Origin: an uncultured Bacteroidia bacterium
GTDB taxonomy: Bacteria; Bacteroidota; Bacteroidia; Bacteroidales; UBA932
Length of the DNA: 64,000 bases
Direction of reading: 5' to 3'
Assembly (NCBI GenBank): GCA_902762435.1
Contig: CACWOH010000008.1
Location: forward strand, 32,433 to 96,432
Part shown: positions 25,319 through 34,729 of the stretch, one piece after another
Layout: the number at the start of each line of letters is the position of its first letter
Numbering within the stretch: the first letter of the stretch is position 1
Notes under the pieces: generated by a model
Databases searched by the model: none
Seen by the model: the letters and a program-made list of their open reading frames with translations, nothing else
Told to the model about the DNA's origin: nothing
Program-made: the position numbers and the translations under genes

Positions 25319-26245
25319 ATGGACAATTATCAGATCCGACGCGAACTTTACGACGCGAAAACGCTCTACGACAAGTTCGATCCGAACGACGAAAGCAGCT
25401 ATGCCGACTGCTACGACAGCCACGTCTTCGCCGACTTCGTCGCCAACGGAAAACGCAGCCGTGACCTGGCGGTCACCCTCCCCCGGACCCTGCATGACCA
25501 CTCCATCAGCGACGCCCTTTACCGCTTCCTCAAGAACTGGAATCCGTACAATGTGGTGGGCGTGATGGGCGGTCACGCGATGCTCCGTTCGGATACGACC
25601 TACCGCAGCGTCGCCCACATCAGCAAGACCCTTACCGAGCACGGAAAGCTGATGGTCTCGGGCGGCGGACCGGGTGCGATGGAGGCGACGCACTTCGGCG
25701 CCTGGATGGCCGGCCGGTCCGACGCCGAGTTCGAGGAAGCCTGGCACATGCTCCTGGTGGCCGGTACCTTCCGCGAGCCCGGCTGGCTCTCTTCCGCCTT
25801 CCGCGTGATGGAACGTTATCCGCAGACGCAGTACAAGAGCCTGGGCATTCCCACCTGGCTGTACGGCCACGAGCCGTCCACCCCGTTCGCCACGCACATC
25901 GCCAAGTACTACGACAACAGCATCCGCGAGGATACCATCCTCACGGTGACCGTAGGCGGCATCATTTTCACGCCCGGATCCGCCGGAACCATCCAGGAAA
26001 TCTTCCAGGAAGCCGCCCAGGACCACTACAAGACCTGCGACGTGGCCAGCCCGATGGCTTTCATGGGCGTGGATTTCTTCACGAAACAAATCCCCGTCTA
26101 TCCCTTCCTGCAGGATATGCTCGCACGCGGCAAGTACAACCACCTGCTGCTATCCATATCCGATTATCCGGACGATATCGTACGCGAAATCCTCGCTTTC
26201 CGCGAAGAAAACGCAGTTCATATTCCAGACAAATTCTTCAAATAA
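25319..26245 (+). CDS. SLOG/LOG-type nucleotide-binding protein
   Basis: A 308-residue Rossmann-like protein. VVGVMGGHAMLRSD opens the fold, LMVSGGGPGAMEATHFGAWMAG gives the glycine-rich nucleotide loop, and TPGSAGTIQEIFQEAAQDHY is a variant of the PGGxGTxxE motif of LOG phosphoribohydrolases, with Ser for Gly and Gln before the catalytic-position Glu. LOG enzymes cleave nucleoside 5'-monophosphates to base and ribose 5-phosphate; more distant SLOG members only bind nucleotides. It is longer than true LOG proteins (about 190 residues). TAA is followed immediately by the pfkA ATG, so the pair is cotranslated. Confidence 0.75.
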   Translation: MDNYQIRRELYDAKTLYDKFDPNDESSYADCYDSHVFADFVANGKRSRDLAVTLPRTLHDHSISDALYRFLKNWNPYNVVGVMGGHAMLRSDTTYRSVAHISKTLTEHGKLMVSGGGPGAMEATHFGAWMAGRSDAEFEEAWHMLLVAGTFREPGWLSSAFRVMERYPQTQYKSLGIPTWLYGHEPSTPFATHIAKYYDNSIREDTILTVTVGGIIFTPGSAGTIQEIFQEAAQDHYKTCDVASPMAFMGVDFFTKQIPVYPFLQDMLARGKYNHLLLSISDYPDDIVREILAFREENAVHIPDKFFK

Positions 26246-27217
26246 ATGAAAATCAATTCTATAGGAGTCCTTACCTCAGGTGGAGATGCACCTGGGATGA
26301 ACGCCGCCATCCGCGCCGTTACGCGCGCCGCCATCTTCGAGGGCTGGCGCGTCTGGGGCGTCTACCGCGGCTGGGAAGGCCTGATCATGGGCGATATCAA
26401 GGAATTCAACAGCGCCAGCGTCAGCAACACGATCCAGCGCGGCGGCACCATCCTCAAGACGGCCCGCAGCGAAGAATTCCGCACCCCAGAAGGCCGGGCC
26501 AAGGCTTACGAAAACATCAAGAAGTTCGGCATCGACGCCCTGGTGGTCATCGGCGGCAACGGCTCGCTCGCCGGGGCGCAGGCCCTCGCCAGCGAATACG
26601 ACGTCCCGGTGATCGGCCTGCCCGGCACCATCGACAACGACCTCTACGGCACCGATTCCACAATCGGCTACGACACGGCCCTCAACACCATCATGGAGTG
26701 CGTGGACAAGATCCGCGACACCGCCAACAGCCACGACCGCATCTTCTTCGTGGAAGTGATGGGGCGCGACGCCGGTTTCCTGACGCAGAACAGCGCCATC
26801 GCCGCCGGCGCGGAGGCCGCCATCATCCCGGAAGACCGGACCGACATCGACCAGCTGGCCAGTTTCATCGGCCGCGGCATCCGCAAAAGCAAGAACAGCA
26901 GCATCGTGCTCGTGTCCGAGAAGGACGGCGGCGCGATGCACTATGCCGAGCGTGTCCGGCTGGAATATCCGCAGTACAACGTGAAGGTGTCGATCCTGGG
27001 CCATCTCCAGCGTGGCGGCTCCCCCACCGCCTTCGACCGCATCCTCGCGAGCCGGCTGGGCGTCGCCTCCATCGAGGCGCTCAAGGAGGGCCAGCGCAAC
27101 ATCATGGTGGGCATCAAGAACGACCAGATTGTGTACGTGCCCATCTCCCGCGCCATCAAGATGGACAAGCCCATCGACAAGGAACTCATCAACGTACTGA
27201 GTATTCTTTCTATTTGA
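26246..27217 (+). CDS. pfkA: 6-phosphofructokinase
   Basis: A 323-residue group I phosphofructokinase of glycolysis. Motifs: [14 protein letters not shown] (donor loop), [21 protein letters not shown] (catalytic Asp in TIDND), [10 protein letters not shown] and [22 protein letters not shown]. The donor motif reads GGNGS rather than the usual GGDGS: the Gly that marks ATP users is present, but the preceding Asp (Asp103 in E. coli) is Asn. A PPi-type enzyme with GGDDT is encoded at 60.4 kb. Coupled to the SLOG gene upstream. Confidence 0.93.
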   Translation: MKINSIGVLTSGGDAPGMNAAIRAVTRAAIFEGWRVWGVYRGWEGLIMGDIKEFNSASVSNTIQRGGTILKTARSEEFRTPEGRAKAYENIKKFGIDALVVIGGNGSLAGAQALASEYDVPVIGLPGTIDNDLYGTDSTIGYDTALNTIMECVDKIRDTANSHDRIFFVEVMGRDAGFLTQNSAIAAGAEAAIIPEDRTDIDQLASFIGRGIRKSKNSSIVLVSEKDGGAMHYAERVRLEYPQYNVKVSILGHLQRGGSPTAFDRILASRLGVASIEALKEGQRNIMVGIKNDQIVYVPISRAIKMDKPIDKELINVLSILSI

Positions 27218-27242
27218 CAGACACTTACAGGCAATTATCTGA

Positions 27243-28484
27243 ATGTCTGCTGAAACACATCCCTTTCCGCCCTTCCTGCCGGAGGGGGCGCGCATCCTCT
27301 TCCTGGGCAGCTTCCCGCCGCAGCCCAGGCGCTGGTGCATGCCGTTCTATTACCCCAACTGGATCAACGATTTCTGGCGCATCCTGGGGCTCATCCATTT
27401 CGACGACCGGAACCATTTCTGCCTCCCGTCGGAAAAGCGCTTCGACGAGGCGGCCATCCGCGCCTTCTGCACCCGCGAAGGGCTGGCCTTCTACGATACC
27501 GCCTGCGAGGTGCGACGACTGAAGGACAATGCCTCCGACGCCTTCCTGGAAGTGGTCACGCCCACTGACATCCCCGCGCTGCTGGAACGCATCCCCCGCT
27601 GCCGCACGCTGGTCACCACCGGCCAGAAAGCCACGGAAATCGTCGCGGACACGTTCGGCTGCGGGATTCCGCCGGTGGGCGGGGACACGGAAATCCGTAT
27701 CGGCGACCGCCCCGTACGCTTCTGGCGCATGCCTTCCACCTCGCGCGCCTATCCGCTCCCGCTGGAGAAGAAGGCCGAGGCCTACCGGCGGCTGTTTCCG
27801 CCCATCAGGACGGTGCTCTGGGACCTGGACGGGACACTCATGGACACGCTGGATGACCTGGCGGCGGCCGTAAACCACGCCCTGGCACTGCGCGGACTGC
27901 CCCTGCACACCACGCCGGAATACCGCCGGATGGTGGGACACGGCGTCCGCAACCTGGTACGGCAGGCGCTTCCCGCCGCCCGGCAGGACGACGACGCCTT
28001 CGTGGACGCCGCCCTGGCGGATTTCAAGACATACTACTCCGCCCACATCGACCGGCTGTCGCACCCCTATCCGGGCATCCCGGAACTGCTGTCCGAACTG
28101 CAGGAGCGGGGCGTACGGATGGCCGTCGTATCCAACAAGTTCCAGGAAGGCGCCGAGCGCCTGGTCCGGAAGTTCTTCCCCGGCATCGGTTTCGCCGCCA
28201 TCCTCGGCAACCGCCCCGGCCTCCCGCTCAAGCCCTCGCCGGAAATCGTCCGGGAAGCCCTGGAAAAGGCCGGCTCCGGCCCCGAAGACGCCCTGCTGGT
28301 AGGAGACTCCCCCACCGACATGCGCACGGCTGAAAACGGCGGTATCGGCTCCATCGCCGTCAGCTGGGGCTACCGCAGCCGGGACGAGCTGGCGGGAAAC
28401 CGCATCGCGGACAGCGTGGAAGAACTGAAGGCTATGGTAATTCAAAAAAATTGTTTACCTTTGCATCCGCTTTCGGGGTATTAG
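27243..28484 (+). CDS. Fusion: uracil-DNA-glycosylase-like domain + HAD phosphatase
   Basis: A 413-residue two-domain protein. Residues 15-185 look like a uracil-DNA glycosylase superfamily domain: ARILFLGSFPPQP near the N terminus, FYDTACEVRRLKDNASD, and MPSTSRAYPLPLEKKAEAY resembling the distal HPSP-type loop. Residues 190-405 are a HAD hydrolase of the phosphoglycolate phosphatase type: VLWDLDGTLMDTLDDL (nucleophile DxDGT), VVSNKFQEG, KPSPEIVREAL and LLVGDSPTDMRTA. The last ~14 codons run through the promoter and the TAG lies within the 5' end of tRNA-Ala (28482-28484). Whether the two activities are related, for example DNA repair and nucleotide salvage, is unknown. Confidence 0.75.
   Translation: MSAETHPFPPFLPEGARILFLGSFPPQPRRWCMPFYYPNWINDFWRILGLIHFDDRNHFCLPSEKRFDEAAIRAFCTREGLAFYDTACEVRRLKDNASDAFLEVVTPTDIPALLERIPRCRTLVTTGQKATEIVADTFGCGIPPVGGDTEIRIGDRPVRFWRMPSTSRAYPLPLEKKAEAYRRLFPPIRTVLWDLDGTLMDTLDDLAAAVNHALALRGLPLHTTPEYRRMVGHGVRNLVRQALPAARQDDDAFVDAALADFKTYYSAHIDRLSHPYPGIPELLSELQERGVRMAVVSNKFQEGAERLVRKFFPGIGFAAILGNRPGLPLKPSPEIVREALEKAGSGPEDALLVGDSPTDMRTAENGGIGSIAVSWGYRSRDELAGNRIADSVEELKAMVIQKNCLPLHPLSGY
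28456..28463 (+). promoter_or_regulatory. -7 promoter element (TACCTTTG) of tRNA-Ala
   Basis: A perfect TAnnTTTG box 11 bases before the tRNA, located inside the 3' end of the UDG-HAD coding sequence. Confidence 0.55.
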
Positions 28485-28547
28485 CTCAGTTGGTAGAGCG
28501 ATAGGTTCGCAATCTATAGGTCAGGGGTTCGAATCCCCTATGCTCCA
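28475..28547 (+). tRNA. tRNA-Ala (anticodon CGC)
   Basis: GGGGTAT pairs with ATGCTCC and includes the G3-U70 wobble pair that specifies alanine. D arm GCTC/GAGC, anticodon stem ATAGG/TCTAT with loop TTCGCAA, T arm AGGGG/CCCCT with loop TTCGAAT. Anticodon CGC reads GCG. CCA is not encoded. The upstream gene's stop codon lies inside the acceptor/D region. Confidence 0.9.
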
Positions 28548-28549
28548 CA

Positions 28550-28585
28550 GAATCCCTCTCAGGTCGGCCTGAGGGGGATTTTTCG
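28550..28585 (+). terminator. Terminator after tRNA-Ala
   Basis: AATCCCTCTCAGG pairs with CCTGAGGGGGATT, followed by TTTTC. Confidence 0.85.
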
Positions 28586-28591
28586 TCGGTG

Positions 28592-28623
28592 CTTGCAAAG
28601 ATGCCCCGCATATGCTATATTTG
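28592..28623 (+). promoter_or_regulatory. Promoter of the CE1 esterase gene
   Basis: CTTG (28592-28595; one mismatch to TTTG), 20 bases, TATATTTG (28616-28623). The start codon is 36 bases downstream. Confidence 0.6.
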
Positions 28624-28638
28624 CATATAACCAATTAA

Positions 28639-29817
<1,179 letters not shown>

Positions 29818-29834
29818 AGCCTGTCCGCTCCGTT

Positions 29835-29872
29835 AAAAACGGCCGGTGACTTGCGTCGCCGGCCGTTTTTTC
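29835..29872. terminator. Bidirectional terminator between esterase and DPP11
   Basis: AAAAACGGCCGG (29835-29846) pairs with CCGGCCGTTTTT (29859-29870). Runs of A and T on both sides allow it to end the convergent transcripts of both neighbours. Confidence 0.85.
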
Positions 29873-31943
29873 AATCCGCGAAGACCATCTCGTCGAAGAG
29901 CCAGTCCGCGTGGCCGACCTCCTTCACGACGAAAAGCAGATAACGGATGTCCAGGGAGATGTTGCGGCAGTAGTCCGGGTCGAAGACCAGGTCGCTCATC
30001 GTCCCCTCCCACACGCGGTCGAAGTTGATTCCGATGAGGTTTCCGTCGGCGTTGATGACCGGGCTGCCGGAATTGCCGCCCGAGGTGTGGTTCGTCGCGA
30101 GGAAACACACCGGCTGGGCGTCGTGGCCGCCCTCGGCATAGATGTCGCGCAGGACCTGCGGGATATCGTAGTCGAAGATGTCCGGGTTGTCCTTCTCGAT
30201 GATGCCCTTGAGCGTGGACACGGGCGAATAGTACACCGCGTCGGAAGGGCTGTAGCCCGCCACATGGCCGTAGGCGACGCGCAGGGTCAGGTTGGCGTCC
30301 GGATAGAACTGGCGGTCGCGGTCGAACTCCATCTGCGCCCGCATATAGTCGCGGTACGCCAGACGGAGGTCCCGCTCCACCTCCGTGATAACCGGCTGCA
30401 GGTCACTGCGATACCACTCGTAGAACGCGCTGTACATCTCCCAGGCGGGATCCGCCTCCACAGCGGGCAGGTCGGCTGCAGTCAGGGCGGCCACGCGCGC
30501 ACGGTCCGTAAAGAGGGAACGGGAGAAAAGGTCGTCCCGCCAGGCCTCCGGGCTGCCGTAGGAAGCGAGCTTTTCCTTGAACCAGGCGGGCTTGAAGCCG
30601 TCGTCCATGTTCCGGTCGAAGGCGTCCGTCATCGCGACGAAGATCTCCTCGTCGATGGGCCGGTAGTAATCCTTGAAGAACGACTCCGCCAGCGGGGCCA
30701 CGGGCTGCCCGCCGGCGAGCGCCGTCCGGACGTTGTTCGCGAATTGCAGGAGTTCGATGGTCCGCACCGTCTCGGTATAGTACTCGTACGCCCGGTAATA
30801 CGGGTTCCTGCGGGCGTACAGGGCCTCCAGGCGGTCCGGCAGGCCCTCATAGGGTGTCCCCGCCGCCCAGGCGCGGAAACGCTGTTCAAAAGCCTTCTTT
30901 TCGGCCACGGTGCCCAGGCGCGCGATGCCCTTCGCCTCGCCCTGCCATTTCTTCCAGGCATTGGAGACGCTGGCGTTCTTGGCGGAATACTGGATGCGCA
31001 CCGCCGGGTCCTGCGACATGTATTTCTTCTGGATCTCGAGCCGCCTGGTGCGCAGGGCGATCTTCTCCGGATCGGACACCTCGCCCACGTAGCGCACCTC
31101 GTCCGAAGTCACGTACTCCTTGGTGCTGCCCGGGCAGCCGTACACGAAGGTGAAGTCCCCCTCCTGCACGCCGGCCCGCGAAACGGTGAAGAAACGCTTC
31201 GGCGTATAGGGGATGTTATCTTCCGAATAATCAGCCGGTTCGTTGTTCTTATCGGCATAAATCCTGAAGATGGAGAAGTCCCCCGTATGGCGGGGCCACA
31301 TCCAGTTGTCGGTGTCGCCGCCGAACTTGCCGATGGACGAAGGCGGAGCTCCCACCAGGCGCACGTCGCGGTACACCTTGTAGACGAAAAGGAAGTACTG
31401 GTTCGCGTAGTAGAGCGCCTCAACGCGGGCGCGGATGCCGCGATCCGGATCGGCGACCTGCTTCACGATGACCTCGGAGTTCGCCTTCACCACGGAATCG
31501 CGCTGCGCCTCGCTCATCGAAGGCAGGTACCCCCGCAGGACGGGCGTCGTCACGTCCTCCATCCGTTCCAGGAAACTCACCGTCAGCCCCGGATTGGGCA
31601 GTTCCTCGCTGCGCGAAGCCGCCCAGAAACCGTCCTTCAGGTAGTCGTGCTCCACGCTGCTGTGCTGCTGGATCTGGCTGTAGCCGCAATGGTGGTTCGT
31701 GAAGAGCAGCCCGTCGTGCGAGACCACCTCGCCCGTGCAGCCCGAGCCGAACAGCACGACGGCGTCCTTGAGCGACGCCTGGTTCACGCTGTACACGTCC
31801 TCGGCCGTCAGGCGGAAGCCGTGGGCGCGCATGTCGTCGATGCGCTGCGCAATCAGCGACGGCAGCCACATCCCCTCCTCCGCACGCAGCGGCTGCAGCA
31901 GCGCCGCCAAAGCGAGCAGGGACAATATCCATCCTTTCTTCAT
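29871..31943 (-). CDS. dpp11: Dipeptidyl-peptidase 11-type S46 serine peptidase
   Basis: A 690-residue periplasmic S46 peptidase with signal peptide (MKKGWILSLLALAALLQPLRA). The catalytic His is in FTNHHCGYSQ (His85) and the Ser in GGNSGSPV (Ser625); a helical domain between them forms the bacterial exopeptidase cap. The position 18 residues after the Ser is Arg (NFDRVWEG, Arg643), as in Porphyromonas DPP11 (Arg673), not Gly as in DPP7. This predicts removal of dipeptides with Asp or Glu at P1. The C terminus (EMVFAD) matches the family. It serves peptide uptake in amino-acid-fermenting Bacteroidales. Confidence 0.92.
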   Translation of the reverse strand: MKKGWILSLLALAALLQPLRAEEGMWLPSLIAQRIDDMRAHGFRLTAEDVYSVNQASLKDAVVLFGSGCTGEVVSHDGLLFTNHHCGYSQIQQHSSVEHDYLKDGFWAASRSEELPNPGLTVSFLERMEDVTTPVLRGYLPSMSEAQRDSVVKANSEVIVKQVADPDRGIRARVEALYYANQYFLFVYKVYRDVRLVGAPPSSIGKFGGDTDNWMWPRHTGDFSIFRIYADKNNEPADYSEDNIPYTPKRFFTVSRAGVQEGDFTFVYGCPGSTKEYVTSDEVRYVGEVSDPEKIALRTRRLEIQKKYMSQDPAVRIQYSAKNASVSNAWKKWQGEAKGIARLGTVAEKKAFEQRFRAWAAGTPYEGLPDRLEALYARRNPYYRAYEYYTETVRTIELLQFANNVRTALAGGQPVAPLAESFFKDYYRPIDEEIFVAMTDAFDRNMDDGFKPAWFKEKLASYGSPEAWRDDLFSRSLFTDRARVAALTAADLPAVEADPAWEMYSAFYEWYRSDLQPVITEVERDLRLAYRDYMRAQMEFDRDRQFYPDANLTLRVAYGHVAGYSPSDAVYYSPVSTLKGIIEKDNPDIFDYDIPQVLRDIYAEGGHDAQPVCFLATNHTSGGNSGSPVINADGNLIGINFDRVWEGTMSDLVFDPDYCRNISLDIRYLLFVVKEVGHADWLFDEMVFAD

Positions 31944-31975
31944 GGGAAATCTATCTGTTTATACAAAAATACGCA

Positions 31976-33040
31976 TTAATTCCGGGGTTCCAAGATCTTG
32001 CCGTAGTGGCAGTTGAGCACTTCCGCGCAGTCGCCGTGCCAGTTGTGCATCCCGTTTCCGAGACAGTCGCGCCAGACCTTGCAGCCGGCACAGCGGCCCC
32101 GCCGCGTCCAGCTGCGGTCGCGGAAGGGTTGGAAACGTTTCTCCCACACCTCGTACAGGCTGTCCTCATAGATATTGCCCTGGCTGAAAACGTCCCGGTC
32201 GATATTGGGACAGGCGCAGATGCGCCCGTCGATCAGCACCGAGGCGATGTTGACGCCCGCGTGGCAGAAGTACGGCACGTCGCGGACCCGGTTCTCGTAG
32301 CGGCCCAGGTATCCCTCGCAGGAGAAAGTCACCTTCATCTTCCCGCCTTCCCGGCGTTTCCGGACAATGAATTCCATCAGCGCGGTGAACTCCGCATCCG
32401 AGAGGTGCATATCGGGATCCTCCGCGGCGCGGCCGATGGGGATGATGGTGAAGATGCGCCACTGCTTCACGCCCAGGGCCTCCAGGCGGTCGTGAAGCGC
32501 ATCCAACTCCTGGAAGTTCCGCTTGTTCACGCAGGTCACCACGTCGAAGGCCAGGCGCGGCTCGGCGGCCGCGAGGGCGATGGCGCGCTCCGCCCGGGCG
32601 TAACTCCCGGCCCGGCCGCGCATCCAGTCGTGCGCTTCTTCCAGCCCGTCCAGGCTGATGGTCAGCGCACCCAGGCCGGCCGACATCAGTTTCCGGTGCA
32701 TCGCCTCGTCGTAGAACCAGCCGTTGGAGACGATGCTCCAGCCCACGCCACGCTGTCGCAGCGCTTTGCCTATTTCGGCGATATCGGGGCGCAGCAGCGG
32801 CTCGCCGCCCGTCAGGATCACGGTGAAAGGACGGGCGCGCTCCGCCGCGGGAATGGTGTCGAACGCCCGCAGGAAGTCCTCCAGGGGCATATCCACGTCA
32901 CGGCTCGCCGCAAAACAATCACTGCCGCAATGGCGGCAGTGAAGGTTGCAGCGGGTCGTGCACTCCCAGAACAGGTAGTTGAGTTCGTGCACCGCCGTCT
33001 CGTTGGCGCGGAAGGCGCGGTGGAGCAGTTTTCCGATCAT
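31976..33040 (-). CDS. Radical SAM/SPASM protein paired with a small lipoprotein
   Basis: A 354-residue radical SAM enzyme. CNLHCRHC (Cys31, Cys35, Cys38) binds the SAM [4Fe-4S] cluster; ILTGGEPLLRPDI follows. The C-terminal SPASM region has CACPNIDRD, then CAGCKVWRDCLGNGMHNW and a last Cys in VLNCHYG for auxiliary clusters. It fits the family annotated as 'radical SAM, associated with lipoprotein' (TIGR04133-like), whose gene always sits beside a small lipoprotein gene. Its product is unknown; SPASM enzymes often modify peptides. Its ATG overlaps the lipoprotein stop by four bases. Confidence 0.85.
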   Translation of the reverse strand: MIGKLLHRAFRANETAVHELNYLFWECTTRCNLHCRHCGSDCFAASRDVDMPLEDFLRAFDTIPAAERARPFTVILTGGEPLLRPDIAEIGKALRQRGVGWSIVSNGWFYDEAMHRKLMSAGLGALTISLDGLEEAHDWMRGRAGSYARAERAIALAAAEPRLAFDVVTCVNKRNFQELDALHDRLEALGVKQWRIFTIIPIGRAAEDPDMHLSDAEFTALMEFIVRKRREGGKMKVTFSCEGYLGRYENRVRDVPYFCHAGVNIASVLIDGRICACPNIDRDVFSQGNIYEDSLYEVWEKRFQPFRDRSWTRRGRCAGCKVWRDCLGNGMHNWHGDCAEVLNCHYGKILEPRN

Positions 33041-33243
33041 TCAGCGCTTTCCTCCGTCCCTTCCTGAAGGACTTCGCCAGCCTGGCCGGCATCCTGCAGG
33101 GCCTCATCGACGACTTCCGTCTCGGGAGCCGCCAGGTAGTCTTCCTCCGGTGCCGTCATCGGCGTGCCGTAGCAGGCCTGGAAGACGAACAGCGCCGTCG
33201 TGAGCGAAAGGCCTTTCAGGCCACGGTGGATCCACTTTCTCAT
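33037..33243 (-). CDS. Radical SAM-associated small lipoprotein
   Basis: A 68-residue protein beginning MRKWIHRGLKGLSLTTALFV and continuing FQACYGTPMTAPEEDY. The signal ends at a Cys in FQAC, and the CYGTP start of the mature peptide is the signature of the lipoprotein family linked to radical SAM enzymes (TIGR04134-like). The mature part is only ~40 residues, acidic (Glu, Asp, Ala, Gln rich) and without predicted fold, so it may be the substrate or the anchor of the enzyme. I chose ATG 33243 because it starts the conserved MRKW; eight more codons are possible upstream. It is divergent from the ECF sigma gene, 54 bases away. Confidence 0.75.
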   Translation of the reverse strand: MRKWIHRGLKGLSLTTALFVFQACYGTPMTAPEEDYLAAPETEVVDEALQDAGQAGEVLQEGTEESAE

Positions 33244-33283
33244 ATCGTGAAAAGATATTTTCTGCAAGATAAGAAAAAAAAAC

Positions 33284-33291
33284 TACCTTTG
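33284..33291 (+). promoter_or_regulatory. -7 promoter element (TACCTTTG) of the ECF sigma gene
   Basis: A perfect TAnnTTTG box six bases before the ATG at 33298, implying a leaderless or nearly leaderless transcript. No matching -33 TTTG. Confidence 0.55.
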
Positions 33292-33297
33292 CGCACA

Positions 33298-33819
33298 ATG
33301 GGACAGAATCCTGATATCCGCGAGCTATTCCGCTTTCACTACCGGCCGCTCTGTCTGTACGCGCTGCATTATCTGAAAGATGCGGACGCCGTGGAGGACG
33401 TGGTCCAGGAGGCTTTCACCGCCTGGTGGCAGAAAGGGGACGTTGCGGACAATGCAAGGGCCTACCTCTACGCCATTGTCCGCAACCGCTGCATCGACAT
33501 CCTGCGGCGCCAGGGCCGGCAGGCGGAACAACTGCTGCCCGAAGACGCCGCCGGCGCCATCAGCGACGAAGAAGCCATGGGACGCTCGGCGCTGGAGGCC
33601 CGGCTCTGGGAAGCGGTGGACCGGCTGCCCGCCAGACGGCGCGAGCTCTTGCTGATGAGCAAGCGCGACGGCCTGAGCTACGAACAGATTGCGGAAGCCA
33701 CCGGCCTGTCCGTCAACACCGTACGCAACCAGATCAGCCGGGCTCTTCAAAGCCTGCGCAACAGCGCGGACAGCATCCTGGATTTCATCCTGTTATTCCC
33801 CACTCTTCCGCTGGCCTGA
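33298..33819 (+). CDS. ECF RNA polymerase sigma factor
   Basis: A 173-residue extracytoplasmic-function sigma factor of the type expanded in Bacteroidetes. Region 2 is FRFHYRPLCLYALHYLKDAD with AVEDVVQEAFTAWW; region 4 is LPARRRELLLMSKRDGLSYE with a helix-turn-helix AEATGLSVNTVRNQISRALQ. ATG 33298 was chosen because the -7 box precedes it and region 2 starts normally. It is the first gene of a sigma-FecR-receptor-lipoprotein locus, so it should direct transcription of the receptor genes when released by FecR. Confidence 0.9.
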   Translation: MGQNPDIRELFRFHYRPLCLYALHYLKDADAVEDVVQEAFTAWWQKGDVADNARAYLYAIVRNRCIDILRRQGRQAEQLLPEDAAGAISDEEAMGRSALEARLWEAVDRLPARRRELLLMSKRDGLSYEQIAEATGLSVNTVRNQISRALQSLRNSADSILDFILLFPTLPLA

Positions 33820-33838
33820 TTTTTTTTCAGCAGGCAAA

Positions 33839-33868
33839 TGGTACTTTTTTCGGAATCCTGCGTCATAG
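33839..33868 (+). promoter_or_regulatory. Candidate ECF-sigma-dependent promoter before fecR
   Basis: GGTACTTTTTT and, about 14 bases on, CGTCATAG resemble ECF-type -35 and -10 (CGTC) elements. It lies in the 68-base gap between the sigma gene and fecR, where auto-controlled promoters are found in similar loci. Inferred from pattern only. Confidence 0.4.
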
Positions 33869-33887
33869 GGGCAGATACGATTCCGAA

Positions 33888-34727
33888 ATGAAAGAAATCC
33901 AAGAAGATATCCTGCGCTTCGTCGCGCAGAATTGGAAAGCGGGACGCTTCGGGCCCAAACAGGCCTGGCGGCGTTTCCGCGCCACCGAGGAAGCCGCCGA
34001 ACCGGCTCGGCGCCCCGCCTTCGGCCGCCCAGTATGGGGCTATGCCCTCGTGTGCGCCCTCGCCGCGCTGGTCCTGGGCCTGTTCCTGTTCCGTCCGGCG
34101 CCCCGGACCGTCATCCCCGCCGCAGCGGACATCCGGACCGTAGTCCTGCCCGAAGGCACGCACGCCACCCTCGCCCCCGGCGCTACGCTCAGTTTCCGCC
34201 GCCACGGCTTCGGCCGCCGCGACCGGGACGTCACCCAGACAGGAAAGGTTTATTATTCGGTAGAGCGCAACGAATCGCTCCCCTTTGAAATTACGGCCTC
34301 GGAAGGTTTCGTGCGTGTCCTGGGCACGCGCTTCCAGGTCGAGACGGACAGCCTGGGCACGGCCGTGGACGTCGTGGACGGCCGCGTGCTCTTCGCCGCC
34401 GCCCCCTCCGGAGCCCGGAAAAGCGTCCGCGAGGAGGACGGCGTGATCCTGACCCGCGGGATGCATGCCGAACTCGCCCCGGGGGTCACGGTCCCGGCCT
34501 TGTCGGAGGCGGAGCACGCCAATCCCGCCGCCTGGGCCACCCACTTCTTCCGTTATGAAAACACCCCGCTGGAAGAAGTCCTGCACGAACTCTCCAGCCA
34601 TTTCGGGCGCACCCTCCGCACGGATGCCCACGACCGCCGCCTGACGGGCGAATTTGAAGGCGAAGAACTCGACGAAATCGTATCCCTGATCGAGTCCGCA
34701 CTCGACATCCACATTGTAATCGACTGA
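33888..34727 (+). CDS. FecR-family anti-sigma factor
   Basis: A 279-residue inner-membrane regulator. A short cytoplasmic part (1-48; binds sigma), one transmembrane helix (VWGYALVCALAALVLGLFLF, 49-68) and a periplasmic FecR domain (about 85-185; VLPEGTHATLAPGATLSFR, GFVRVLGTRFQVETD), then a C-terminal STN-like domain (about 215-279; TPLEEVLHELSSHFG) that contacts the receptor. The ATG at 33888 gives normal family length. It ends two bases before the receptor gene. Confidence 0.9.
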   Translation: MKEIQEDILRFVAQNWKAGRFGPKQAWRRFRATEEAAEPARRPAFGRPVWGYALVCALAALVLGLFLFRPAPRTVIPAAADIRTVVLPEGTHATLAPGATLSFRRHGFGRRDRDVTQTGKVYYSVERNESLPFEITASEGFVRVLGTRFQVETDSLGTAVDVVDGRVLFAAAPSGARKSVREEDGVILTRGMHAELAPGVTVPALSEAEHANPAAWATHFFRYENTPLEEVLHELSSHFGRTLRTDAHDRRLTGEFEGEELDEIVSLIESALDIHIVID

Positions 34728-34729
34728 CT

